This document shows, piece by piece, positions 45,278 through 55,500 of a stretch of 64,000 bases of DNA. Below the pieces are notes generated by a model. The model did no database searches, was not told where the DNA came from, and saw nothing but the letters and a program-made list of their open reading frames with translations. Position 1 is the first letter of the stretch; every line of letters starts with the position of its first letter. The stretch covers positions 1 through 64,000 of the forward strand of contig BQMY01000083.1 of the NCBI GenBank assembly GCA_022181065.1. Direction: 5' to 3'. Source of the DNA: Melioribacteraceae bacterium. Its GTDB lineage: Bacteria; Bacteroidota; Ignavibacteria; Ignavibacteriales; Melioribacteraceae. The translations under genes were made by a program, and so were the position numbers.

Positions 45278-46306
45278 TTACATTACCAAATATTTCTCGG
45301 GTATATCCGTATAGCCCCAAGCCCTTAGCTGACGCGACCAGCCACCAAGATTTTCAATACTGACCGGTATCGGCTTGAGTCTTATGATTTCCTTAACTTC
45401 TTCTTTTTCGTGAAGTTTCTCTACGATAGTCTCAACCGATATTTTTCCCCAACGGAATGTTGGCTGACCCAAAAGCAGCTGTACATAATTCTGCTCAACA
45501 TACTTAAGCTGTACTGGCAGAGCATCAATCGCGACTATTTTTATTTTTCCCGGTTCAATAATATCCATCAATTTATCCCCAAAAAGAGGCCAACTGCCAA
45601 CCATAGCCCACCCTATAAGATCCGGATACATTTTGTGAACACTATCCATGAGAGCAATAGCATCAACTTCATTTTCAGGATGATAATAAGTTCCAACGTT
45701 ATCCATATCCGGATAATCAGCTAATGCATTCTGAATACCATTAATTCTTTTTTTCAGATTTGGTGCGTCCTGATTTCCACCTAAAATCGCGATCTTACCT
45801 TTTCCTTCTGTTAATTCCGCCAATTTGTCGGCTAACATTTCACCCATCTTCTCGTCATCCGGACCGTAAAAGGTAAATCTTTTCGACTCGGGAGCATCGC
45901 TATCAAAAGTCATAACTTCAACTCCGGCATCAACAGCCGCGTTAATCGCGGAAGTAAGAGAATCCCTGTCCGAACATGAAACTATTATTGCGTCAGCGTT
46001 TTCTCTTACAGCTTTTCTGATAATTTCAACCTGTCTATTAGCGTCTTCCGTTGCAGGGGTTTCCCAGTCAACTTCAACATGCAGCATACTATATTTTTCA
46101 GAGAGTTCTTCGGCTGCCTGCAAAGCTCCTTTTTTTGCTGTGGTAAAAACAGGGTTATCAGAGCTTTTCGCGATCATTGTAATTCGGAGAGTATCAACAC
46201 CTTCCGGATCAATATCGGCAAGTTCCTCAGAAATCTCCTGACAGCCACCAAACATGGCAAAAGAAATTCCCACTAAAAGCACTATGATGAAATTTGACAA
46301 TTTCAT
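45278..46306 (-). CDS. Periplasmic sugar-binding lipoprotein (ribose/LacI-type fold)
   Basis: The ~342-residue protein has a lipoprotein signal (ISFAMFGGC) and a type I periplasmic-binding fold. Seen are RITMIAKSSDNPVFTTAKKGALQAAEEL, ADAIIVSCSDRDSLTSAI, GVEVMTFDSDAPES, GKIAILGGNQDAPNLKKRINGI and IVAIDALPVQLKYVEQNYVQLLLGQP, as in ribose/xylose ABC-binding proteins. No ABC permease or ATPase gene is present in the operon; the next gene upstream is a symporter. It may hand sugars to that symporter or act as a sensor. ATG 46306 has AAGGA 7 bases upstream; the longer frame to 46411 would lack a signal peptide start. Confidence 0.87.
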   Translation of the reverse strand: MKLSNFIIVLLVGISFAMFGGCQEISEELADIDPEGVDTLRITMIAKSSDNPVFTTAKKGALQAAEELSEKYSMLHVEVDWETPATEDANRQVEIIRKAVRENADAIIVSCSDRDSLTSAINAAVDAGVEVMTFDSDAPESKRFTFYGPDDEKMGEMLADKLAELTEGKGKIAILGGNQDAPNLKKRINGIQNALADYPDMDNVGTYYHPENEVDAIALMDSVHKMYPDLIGWAMVGSWPLFGDKLMDIIEPGKIKIVAIDALPVQLKYVEQNYVQLLLGQPTFRWGKISVETIVEKLHEKEEVKEIIRLKPIPVSIENLGGWSRQLRAWGYTDIPEKYLVM

Positions 46307-46349
46307 TTTAAATCCTTCAAAATTAGTTTTAAGGCTTTTCCACATATAC

Positions 46350-47825
46350 TTACTCACTCGAAAGTGCTGCGCTGACCGGCGCGGTTTTAGCTTTTCGTTT
46401 TTCAAGTTCACTTCTTATTTCAAGCGCTCTTTCTTCAGTGATTTTGAATGAAGCTACCGAAATTATAGCAATCAATGCCGCAGCTGCCGGAATGAACACA
46501 TCCACAATGCGCATCCAGAAGAAAGTTGACGAGGATTGGGCTCCTCCCAATTCCACTTCAAAACCTGTTGCATTCAGTAAATATCCCGATAAACCAAATG
46601 CGAGAGCCATACCAAGTTTAACCATCCACCAGTAAATAGATCCGAACATACCTTCACGTCTCTCACCGGTTTCCAACTCGTCAAGGTCACAAACGTCAGC
46701 GATCATCGAACCCATAAGGGTAAACAATGCGCCCATACCAACAGCTATCATTGGTGCGGGAAGCAATACCTTCCACGGCGCCATAGGATCATAGCTGAAC
46801 CATTTTAGCAAACTGCCGATCATAGTGATTGAAGTTGCGAGTATGAAAGTTTTACGTTTCCCTATTTTAGAGGATATCCAGGTAACAGCCGCAATAGCCA
46901 TTAACGTTGAAATAGTATTTATGGTACCAAACAATCCCATATATTTGGCGCCCATATCATTGTCTCCACCGGAAACATAAAATATGGTAATGTATGAGCT
47001 GAAAGCACCAACAAGCATGATACCGTTAAACAGAAAGAATGTACCAGCGCAAAGTTTAAGAAATTCGGGTCTTTTTACAGTAGTTACTAATCCCTTCAGA
47101 AATTCGGCTACATTCTTCTTAATACCTTCCAGCATGCTTATCTTCTTCTCGCCGGAATCCGCGTCAACAGCAACAAACTTTTCCTTGAGGAAGATTGCCG
47201 GAACAGCACCCACAATCGCGACAAACACACCAATGACAATCGCAAGAGTTCGCGCACCTTCAACAGAATCGGAAAACAGCCTGTCATTTTCCATAATAGC
47301 GTAAAACCACGGCAGCGATATCCACGCAAACTGCCCCATAAAATTCATCACACCCATCAGCCGGGTTCGCTCGTGATAATCTGTGGTAAGTTCATATCCG
47401 AGTGCCACCCACGGTGTAGCGAACATTGTGTAGAACAGATAGAAAATGATCGAGCCGATCAGGAAAAACCAGAAATAAAACATCTCGCTATTTCCAGGTG
47501 GAAGCTGCCACATCAAGGCAAACATCAGTCCCACAGCAATAGCGCCGATAAAAATATATGGTCTTCTTCTTCCATAGCGGGATCTGGTTTTATCAGATAT
47601 GTACCCCATGACAGGGTCGGTGATCGCGTCAGTCAGACGAGGAATTGCCTGCAGAGTACCAACTAATGCGGGATTTATACCTAAACCAACGTTCAAAACT
47701 ATCGACATAAACCCGATAGCACCCCCCAAAAGATTATTTACTATACCACCCAAACCATAAGCAAACATCTGACCGTTTGATAATTTATCCTTTTGGGGTG
47801 TTTGTTGACTATTTTTTGCGCTCAT
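46350..47825 (-). CDS. GPH-family sugar:cation symporter (MFS superfamily)
   Basis: The 491-residue protein has about 12 membrane segments. The GPH motifs are MGYISDKTRSRYGRRRPYIF after TM2 and the central ELTTDYHERTRLMGVMNF. The C-terminal half has DVCDLDELETGERREGMFGS, a hallmark of melibiose/xyloside-type carriers. These carriers import glycosides with Na+ or H+ across the inner membrane. It is the only inner-membrane sugar transporter in the glucan locus, so it probably imports gluco-oligosaccharides or glucose released outside. It lies 67 bases after the GH16 gene. Confidence 0.92.
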   Translation of the reverse strand: MSAKNSQQTPQKDKLSNGQMFAYGLGGIVNNLLGGAIGFMSIVLNVGLGINPALVGTLQAIPRLTDAITDPVMGYISDKTRSRYGRRRPYIFIGAIAVGLMFALMWQLPPGNSEMFYFWFFLIGSIIFYLFYTMFATPWVALGYELTTDYHERTRLMGVMNFMGQFAWISLPWFYAIMENDRLFSDSVEGARTLAIVIGVFVAIVGAVPAIFLKEKFVAVDADSGEKKISMLEGIKKNVAEFLKGLVTTVKRPEFLKLCAGTFFLFNGIMLVGAFSSYITIFYVSGGDNDMGAKYMGLFGTINTISTLMAIAAVTWISSKIGKRKTFILATSITMIGSLLKWFSYDPMAPWKVLLPAPMIAVGMGALFTLMGSMIADVCDLDELETGERREGMFGSIYWWMVKLGMALAFGLSGYLLNATGFEVELGGAQSSSTFFWMRIVDVFIPAAAALIAIISVASFKITEERALEIRSELEKRKAKTAPVSAALSSE

Positions 47826-47892
47826 AAAAACTCCGAATTTCCATATGAAATTAAGTGATCATTCATCCAGATTGATTTAGTGAAATTCATAA

Positions 47893-48720
47893 TTACAATG
47901 CTTTATAAACTCTCACATAATCTATGTACATCTTCTGCGGAAATGGTGTTTCGCTTGTAGGAAATCCTACATAATTACCACCCACTGCAACATTAAGTAT
48001 CATGAAGAATGAGTTATCAAACACCCATTCACCGGAAAGATCACCCGGTTCCAATTCCTGAAACATTTCGTCATCAACATAAAATCTGATATAATCTTCA
48101 CCCCACTCAACTGCAAACAAATGGAAATCCACATCAAATCTGTCATTTTCAAACCCGTATGTTTTCGATACACCGCCACCACCTGAATATCCGGGTCCAT
48201 GAACTGTTGAATGTACCAGATAGGGTTGCTGTCCTCTATATTCCATGATATCTATTTCGCCACACTGCGGCCATCCAATGGTTGAAACATCAGTACCCAA
48301 AAGCCAGAAAGCAGGCCATAAACCGGGACCGTAAGGCAGTTTTATTCTGGCTTCAAACCTGCCGTATGTCTGCTCAAACAATCCCTGAGTCTTTATTCTC
48401 GCGGAAGAGAATGCCTGCCCGCCAAAAGCCTCTCTGATGGCGGTAATTACCAGATTACCATCTCCATCGAGTGAAACATTTTCCGGACGATCAGTATAAT
48501 ATTGTAATTCCTGGTTTCCCCATCCGTTGTCACCGGTGCCAATGTCATAAGTCCATTTTGTTGAATCTGGTGATTCGCCTGCCTGACCATTAAATTCATC
48601 CGACCAAACGAGCTGATATTCGGGTATTTCAGGATCGGTAGAACTGTCACAGGATATCATTGTGAACAGGAACAAAAAACCTGTTACGGCTAAAAGTGTG
48701 GTTCTTATTTTCGTTTTCAT
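47893..48720 (-). CDS. GH16 endo-beta-1,3-glucanase (laminarinase) lipoprotein
   Basis: The 275-residue protein has a lipoprotein signal (LFTMISC, Cys24) and a single GH16 domain. It starts LVWSDEFNGQAGESPDSTKW, has NGWGNQELQYYTDRPENV, GPGLWPAFWLLG and the catalytic PQCGEIDIMEYRG with Glu155, Asp157 and Glu160. It ends in FFMILNVAVGGNYVGFP and YIDYVRVYKAL. This is the GH16_3-type laminarinase pattern (beta-bulge E-I-D-I-M-E), the best-defined endo-acting enzyme in the operon. It probably makes oligosaccharides from laminarin at the cell surface. Confidence 0.95.
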   Translation of the reverse strand: MKTKIRTTLLAVTGFLFLFTMISCDSSTDPEIPEYQLVWSDEFNGQAGESPDSTKWTYDIGTGDNGWGNQELQYYTDRPENVSLDGDGNLVITAIREAFGGQAFSSARIKTQGLFEQTYGRFEARIKLPYGPGLWPAFWLLGTDVSTIGWPQCGEIDIMEYRGQQPYLVHSTVHGPGYSGGGGVSKTYGFENDRFDVDFHLFAVEWGEDYIRFYVDDEMFQELEPGDLSGEWVFDNSFFMILNVAVGGNYVGFPTSETPFPQKMYIDYVRVYKAL

Positions 48721-48770
48721 AAAATCTCCAGATACTTCTGAATTGTTTTATAATAAAATTTCTGATTTGT

Positions 48771-50018
48771 TTACTTCAATACTGCAGGAGCAGAACTCCT
48801 TGTTAATAATTCGGGCTCAATAAACGCCTGTTCAATTGCCAAAGTAGCCGCACCAATCGCTATTCCTTTTGAGCCCAATTCACTAACTTTTAACCGAGTC
48901 TTGGGAATTGTACTCACCAAAGCTGTGTCATTGATAGTCTTGCGTATAGGGTCCAACAATATGTCACCCAAACGGGCAAAGCTGCCACCAATTATTATCA
49001 TTTCAGGATTCATCATATTTACCAGACTTACAATTGCCGTAGTAAGATATTCTGTCGCCTCATTTACAATCTGTAAAGCAAGCGGATCGTCCGCAAGTGC
49101 AGCGTTTTCTATCTCCAGGATACCCGAATCCCCAATATGTAAAGGACTTTCAGGATATAATTCCGATAATGACGCTATTCTCGCTTTTAAAGCCCAGATT
49201 GACAATACCGTTGCGAGGCATCCTCTTAACCCGCATCCGCAGAGTTTACCGTTTGGGTCTATCGGCATGTGGCTCATTTCCCCGGCAATACCTTTTGCTC
49301 CTCTGTATAGTTTACCGCCGAATACAAAACCTGCGCCGATACCACTTGAAAGCTTGATATAAATAAGATCATTCACGTCTTTTGTTGTGGTCCACCAGTT
49401 TTCGGCAAGCGCGCCAAGGTTTGCGTCATTATCGAGATAAACAGGAACCTGATATTTTTCGCGCAATCGCTCAAGACCACTCTTACCATGCCATGCCGGA
49501 ATAATGGTTTCCGACAAATACTCCGGATGAAAAGGATCAACAGGACTCGGTACCGCAACTCCGATGCTTAAAAGTTTGTCATAACCGTATTTTTGAGATG
49601 CAAGACATTCATTACATAACTGATCTATAATTTTATAAGTACCACTCGCATCTTCTCTTGCCGGGAAATCCTTCTCATTCCAGAATAATAGATTTCCACG
49701 CAAATCTGTCATGGCAACAGAAACATGAGAGGCACCAATATCAATTCCCAGAATAACTTTGGCTTCATCCTGGAACTCCAAAACAATCGGCTTTCTGCCT
49801 CCGCTTGATTCACCGCTCCCTACTTCGGCTAACAACCCGGTAGGTAGCAGTTCCTTGATAATTTCAGTAACGGTGGAACGAGACAAGTTCAATTGACGCG
49901 CGATCTCAGCTCGTGAAATCTGAGATTCGCGCCAGATTAATCTTAATATCTTGTCTTTTAGAGTGAAACCATTCTGCTTATCAATTTCTGTTTCTATGTT
50001 ACTATTTATATTATTCAT
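48771..50018 (-). CDS. ROK family transcriptional regulator (NagC/XylR-type)
   Basis: The 415-residue protein has an N-terminal winged helix-turn-helix (ISRAEIARQLNLSRSTVTEIIKEL, about residues 33-56), then GRKPIVLEF, then a ROK fold. The fold includes LGIDIGASHVSVAM, GIGAGFVFGGKLYRGAKGIAGEMSHMPI and the zinc motif LCGCGLRGCLATV. ROK regulators usually repress sugar genes and are released by a bound sugar or sugar phosphate. It is third in the glucan operon, so autoregulation is likely. The palindrome over the promoter at 55882-55906 is a candidate operator. Confidence 0.93.
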   Translation of the reverse strand: MNNINSNIETEIDKQNGFTLKDKILRLIWRESQISRAEIARQLNLSRSTVTEIIKELLPTGLLAEVGSGESSGGRKPIVLEFQDEAKVILGIDIGASHVSVAMTDLRGNLLFWNEKDFPAREDASGTYKIIDQLCNECLASQKYGYDKLLSIGVAVPSPVDPFHPEYLSETIIPAWHGKSGLERLREKYQVPVYLDNDANLGALAENWWTTTKDVNDLIYIKLSSGIGAGFVFGGKLYRGAKGIAGEMSHMPIDPNGKLCGCGLRGCLATVLSIWALKARIASLSELYPESPLHIGDSGILEIENAALADDPLALQIVNEATEYLTTAIVSLVNMMNPEMIIIGGSFARLGDILLDPIRKTINDTALVSTIPKTRLKVSELGSKGIAIGAATLAIEQAFIEPELLTRSSAPAVLK

Positions 50019-50049
50019 ATCTGTACTTTAGTAAATCCGCCTGGTTTGC

Positions 50050-52479
50050 TTATTTATGAAAAAGGATATTGTCAACATAAACCGTAGGAATAGTTTCTCC
50101 AACAAGAATCAACTGGGCTAAATGACCTTTGGTTGTTAAACCTGTAAAGTCACCAAGTGGAATATCAAAAGTGATCCACTGCCCCGTTGCCAATGCAGGA
50201 GTTGATGATGCGTTGAATGTGAGTTCGTGCTCAACATCATCACCACCATCAAAAGCACCGTCAGCACCAAAATCAACCAGCTTTATCTTGAATACATTTG
50301 GCAATGCCGTTGGATCAGGTGTCCATATATCCATACGGAAATGGGTCAAACCGGAGGCATCAACCGTTTGTGAAGTAAATTCGATACCGGCAAATACAAG
50401 ATTGCTGTACAATTTTGTATCATCACCCGCAACCTGAACATCAGCCACATCGGCATCATCCCAATCAGCTGACCAGGTATCAACTGTGTTATTAGTGTAT
50501 GCATTACTGTATAATGAAATCACATCACCTGCAGGATAAGTTGGTGTTGGTGCCGCTGAAGTTGGTTCACTACCTCCACCTCCACCACCGCCGGTGTTGA
50601 AGTAAATATTGTCAAGATATATATCACCATTTCCATCCGACTTAAGCTGGATAACATCTGTTAAATCAACCGATGCAAAAGATGTAATTGGAATATCCAC
50701 AGTTTGCCATCCGGTTGTAGGCACCGAAACTGAATATGCCTGTTCTACAGGTCCGGGACTTATCAGATAGAAATTAAATTCTGTCGAATTTTCTGTCCAG
50801 ATATCAAGATGAAGTGACCCCATACCGGAAACATCTATACTACTTGCCAACTCAATACCCTGGTAATCGAAACCGGCGTATTTCAAGGTGTTGTTTCCTG
50901 AAATTGATATTTCGGAGGCTGCTGTAGCCTGACCCCAGCTTGGGAAATAGTTTGCCCCAACATTGGTATATGCATCACTATAAATTGAGATTACATCTGC
51001 CGAGTTAGCAGTTGGAGTTGGCGCCGGTTCAGTCGGTTCACCACTACCACCGCCGCCGCCGCCGCTGCCGTCGTCATAGAAGTAAACGTTGTCAACATAA
51101 ACTGTATTCGGGTCTCCCGAAATAACCAATTGTCCCAAGTGACCTTTTGTGGTCAAACCTGTGAACGCGGATAGGGGTACATCAAGACTCACCCACTCTT
51201 CTGTGGCTAATGCTGGAGTTGTACTCGCGGTAAAGGTCAGTTCGTGCGATGCATCATCTCCACCATCATAAGCGCCATCAGCACCAAAATCAACCAGAAG
51301 AACTTTAAATTCAGCGGGAAGATCAGTTGCGTCAGGTGTCCATATATCCATGTGGAATCTGGTCATTGAAGAAGCATCGATGGTCTGAGAGGCAAATTCA
51401 ATACCATTAAAATTGAGTTTTGTATATAATTTTACATCATCTCCGGCAATCTGAATCTCTTCATACTCGGTAGTAGAAAACTCCCAGTAAGTTGCCCAGG
51501 TATCAACGGGAACATTAGTATAAGCATTACTGAACATTGAAATCACATCCGCAGCAGGTACTGTTGGAGCCGGCGCAGGTTGTGCAGGCGCAGGTCTTGC
51601 TTCCCCGACATTAAGAGTAATCGAACCATCAGCATCAACACCAGCAAGCTGCGCTGTAATTACAGCAGTACCCATTGAAATTGCTGAAATTTGACCATAC
51701 TCATCAACTGTCGCGACTGATTCATCGGATGAAGTATAAGTGAAATACGCAGGTGCCGCGTCAATTCTCTTATCAGTTCCATCAGGGAAATTATAAGTTA
51801 CGAAAGTTCCTCCTATTGGGAGCAAATCACCAATAGCCGCGTCAATATTCTGATCCTGTTGCTCAAGAATCGAAGGTCTGGGGTGAGCTAACAATCCTGT
51901 TTTTTCATATTTCACTTCGTCAAACCAAATTGTATATCCACTCCCATCTTCAGGACCTTCAGAGTAGAAAAACATTCCTCTTTCCGCAACCCATTTTGAG
52001 GGGTCAGGAATAGGGATGTAATATTTTTTCCAGTTAGCGTTTATCTTCATTCCGGAGCGAGTAGCCTGATACTTTGCTTCACCAAGATCATTACCAATTC
52101 CAAGGACATCTATCTCTGCAGGTTTAGTGGCTTTTGCCCGGAAAGTCAAAGCGTCAAAACCCGAGAGATTACGACCCACACTGGTGTAGTAAACACCACC
52201 GGCATAAGCACCGTAAGGGTCTTCAAAATCGGGCACTTCAATTTTCATAGATGAAGAGCCGCTGTATTTAACTTCGGTATCAACATCAAAAGCGTCCACA
52301 CGTGAACCGCCAAATGCCGCGTAATTCAATCCTGAACTAAACCCGTCAATAAATACTTCAGGTACACTCGGATATTCTGCGGGTTCCAAAATATCGGGGT
52401 CTCTTTCACAGCCTGCTAACACAAATAAAAACAAGAGTGTCAGGCCGAACGTTTTAATAACTAAATTTCTCTTTATCAT
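50050..52479 (-). CDS. Multi-module surface glycan-binding lipoprotein
   Basis: The ~809-residue protein has a lipoprotein signal (LLFLFVLAGC). A CBM11/CIA30-like domain comes first (about 40-200; YAAFGGSRVDAFDV, SGSSSMKIEVPDFEDP). An Ig-like BIG2 domain follows (about 210-295; FTYTSSDESVATVDEYGQIS). Then come three repeated modules in the order A-B-A: ISMFSNAYTNVPVDTW, ISIYSDAYTNVG and ISLYSNAYTNNTVDTW, each ending VYVDN or IYLDN. Linkers are Pro/Ala- and Gly-rich (SGGGGGGSG). The A and B modules also occur in the T9SS protein at 37890. No catalytic domain is seen. It is 24 bases after the barrel-fused glycosidase and is probably its capture partner. ATG 52479 has GGAG 6 bases upstream; the GTG at 52491 overlaps it. 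Confidence 0.82.
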   Translation of the reverse strand: MIKRNLVIKTFGLTLLFLFVLAGCERDPDILEPAEYPSVPEVFIDGFSSGLNYAAFGGSRVDAFDVDTEVKYSGSSSMKIEVPDFEDPYGAYAGGVYYTSVGRNLSGFDALTFRAKATKPAEIDVLGIGNDLGEAKYQATRSGMKINANWKKYYIPIPDPSKWVAERGMFFYSEGPEDGSGYTIWFDEVKYEKTGLLAHPRPSILEQQDQNIDAAIGDLLPIGGTFVTYNFPDGTDKRIDAAPAYFTYTSSDESVATVDEYGQISAISMGTAVITAQLAGVDADGSITLNVGEARPAPAQPAPAPTVPAADVISMFSNAYTNVPVDTWATYWEFSTTEYEEIQIAGDDVKLYTKLNFNGIEFASQTIDASSMTRFHMDIWTPDATDLPAEFKVLLVDFGADGAYDGGDDASHELTFTASTTPALATEEWVSLDVPLSAFTGLTTKGHLGQLVISGDPNTVYVDNVYFYDDGSGGGGGGSGEPTEPAPTPTANSADVISIYSDAYTNVGANYFPSWGQATAASEISISGNNTLKYAGFDYQGIELASSIDVSGMGSLHLDIWTENSTEFNFYLISPGPVEQAYSVSVPTTGWQTVDIPITSFASVDLTDVIQLKSDGNGDIYLDNIYFNTGGGGGGGSEPTSAAPTPTYPAGDVISLYSNAYTNNTVDTWSADWDDADVADVQVAGDDTKLYSNLVFAGIEFTSQTVDASGLTHFRMDIWTPDPTALPNVFKIKLVDFGADGAFDGGDDVEHELTFNASSTPALATGQWITFDIPLGDFTGLTTKGHLAQLILVGETIPTVYVDNILFHK

Positions 52480-52503
52480 TAGTAACTCCACTGATTAAAT
52501 TTT

Positions 52504-55500
52504 CTACATACCAAAGTTGAAATGTAAATATGTACGTATCTCCCATTCATTACCGTCTGAATAGCCGGGAGCCGTTGGATCACATTCAGCCTCACCCGTT
52601 ACACTTAAAGAGTGAACCGGACAGTATCGTGGAGAATATTCATTTAGTGAACGCCAGGCGCCTCTTACACCAAGTCTTGTTTGAGGAAGATCAAACCAGT
52701 CGGGCATTCCGAACTGGACTGAAACATCTGCAACCAATTGGAGTGGATATGTAAGGTTAAAATCGCGATGATAATCGTATGGACCCCAATCGTTAATTTT
52801 CACCTGAGTTAAAATTTTGAAATCTTTCACAGCAAGGCGGATATCAGCACCATAACGATGGATTAGTCGCGCGTCACTACCGTTTGATTCACCTTCGCCA
52901 GCATACACGTTGGCAATTAAACCATAACCGGGAGCCAGTTTGGAAACTATTCTGCTGTGGAATTCCCATAGATCTCTCGCGGGAGGTGCTCCGGGGAACG
53001 CAAATATTGTTCGTCCATCAGCAAGAATACCAATCCTCGCGTCACGGGTCGTAGGTTGATGCCTTAAAACAACACCGGCACTAACAGCTAATTTAGCATC
53101 TTCTCTTACATCACTATCCCATGCATACATCCATGTCGCGGGAGTTGGATCATAGGTGATCAACAACTCACCTGCGGTTGTTTCCCTGTTACCCAAAACA
53201 GCAAACGGATCGGATAGTATATTCCTTGGTCTTCCGGGAGCAGGCACAGTGTTCGGAATAGGACCTTCGATAGGTTTTTGCCACATAAAGTTTGGAGCGA
53301 TCTGGAAATCACCCATAATTACAGCCATACCGGTAAGTAAACTGTACTGGTTACCCAGTCCGCTGTTTTTTAATCTCCAACCCGTAAAGGTTAATGACTG
53401 ATTTACACCACCATCAGCGACCAAACCTTGCGCGGCACCTTCGGCATACCAGTTCCATCTGCCACTCTGGAAAGTTATTTTTGCCTTACCGCCAAAAGCG
53501 TCGGATGCTTTAATTTTATCTTGTAATATTCTGTAATTACCATCTGTTCCATCGGCAATCTGAAAAACTTCACCTTCTTTTGTACTACCTGACCAAATAC
53601 CACCAACTTCAAAGCCAAACGCGCCATATTCAGTTGCCATGTGCACGGTTGCTCTTCTGGTAGGTGGGACAGGAACCGCAAATGAACTTACCGCCTCACC
53701 CTGCTCGTCGAGGTCTTCATGGTAAATACCTGTAATTTCAACCGGACCAACGTCACGTGAATATTTAACAAGAACCGCGGGATTCGCTCCCCACCATAAT
53801 TCAGGTCCGAAAGCTACCTTTAATCCGTCTAATTGTTTTTTACCAGCAACCTCAAAACCAAGTGGCGCGTTACCGTTATAAATATCTATGTTAGGACCAT
53901 AGTTAGCTTCAGGATATAGCCCAAAGAAATCCCCTTCATAACCCCAGTGATAGTGACCTGTACGATAGAAACCGTCCAACTTGAACCATTTGTGATCCCA
54001 TGCGACACTAGCTCTGTAAACTTTAACTCTTTCAATACCATCAACAGTTACAGTACCATCGGTTGATTCAAGTGTTTTGGGTCTTCCCCTGTTCTCATAA
54101 AAGATTTCATCTATAGGATTAGTGGGCACATGACCCAACACGTTTAATGCAACTTTACCTCTGATATTAGTTGCAGGATTTGCCTCCATCTCCGCGTAAA
54201 AAGATTGCAGATGGTCAAAACCAAGAAATTGCGGATAATCTGTTCTTCCGGTTACTCTTTCATCAGGAGTCGAAATTTTATCGCCACCGGTACTGAACGT
54301 CTCAAATTGCATCCTCAATCCGCTCAGCCTTACCGGATTAGTTTCATTTGAACCCAAAGCGGCTTTATCTCCGCGAGCTTTCAGCACATAGGGAGTTGGT
54401 GACAGTTTACTGAAAAAAGCTCTAATTTCTTTTTCACCGATTTTAGAAGATAGCACGTCAAGCGCGTGTATATCCTTTAAAGCATAATATCCCGCTCTCG
54501 GATATAAGTGATACAAACCTCTGCTATCGGTAGGACCTTTAGCACAGACTCCGAACCACTCCTCGTTCATATTGTTTTCACCTTCGATGAAATCGTCAAC
54601 ATAACCACCGTTCGCCCATGAAGCATTATTATCATGAACGTCCAAATTACTGTCCTGTAGATATTTCCACCAGCCGTCGCTGAACTGAAATGTCATTCCA
54701 CCAATAGAATTTCCATATCCGCCATTTCCATAAGCATGTATATATATATCTTCCCAGTTACCGATCAGATATTTTGCCTGCATAGCCTGATCTTCCCGCA
54801 TTTCAACAGCATTGAAAGCATCCGAACCGAACTCGGCAAACATAACGGGAACATCTAACACCTTGGAAGTTCTTTCAAACAGGTCAGTAAATGTTATACC
54901 ACGATAGGCGTTTATCCCGAAAACATCCATGTCAGGTACTTCTTCTGCAATGATATCAAGGAAAAGAAGATCACCGTTACAAATTGATACGGGATGATTA
55001 TCGTCATATTTTTTAATCTCGTTAATTCCCTCATTAAAGAGCTTGTACATGTGTCTTGCTCTAACTGATTCCAGCGTCTCTCCTTCAGGGATATCCTCTG
55101 TTTCAGCACCGCCCCAAAACAAACCGTAGTTGTTTTCGTTACCAAGCATCCACATCAATAAACCCGGCACATCTTTAAATTCCGTAACCATGTCGTTCAC
55201 TTCTTTAAGAAGGATCTCTCTGGTAGCAGGATCCGCGTAATCTGTATTCGTCACATAAGCGCCGTCGATCGTAAGACCGTATCTACCGAAAGAATGGTTA
55301 AGGACTGTATATATTCCGTAATTTTTGTAAATGTATTCAATCCACTTGGGTTGAATACCAACATAAGCTCTGATAACATTAGCCCCCATATTCTTCAGTA
55401 AAGACATTTCTCTGTCAAGAGCTTCCTTAATGATGTCATCGGGCTGATTCCAGATACTGTATGCGTAGTTTTCACCGATTGGGAAGATATCCCAATTCAT

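Noticed and set aside
48901-49362. 153-codon plus-strand frame over the ROK regulator
   Set aside because: Antisense to a clear ROK gene in a tight operon; no ribosome-binding site or domain.
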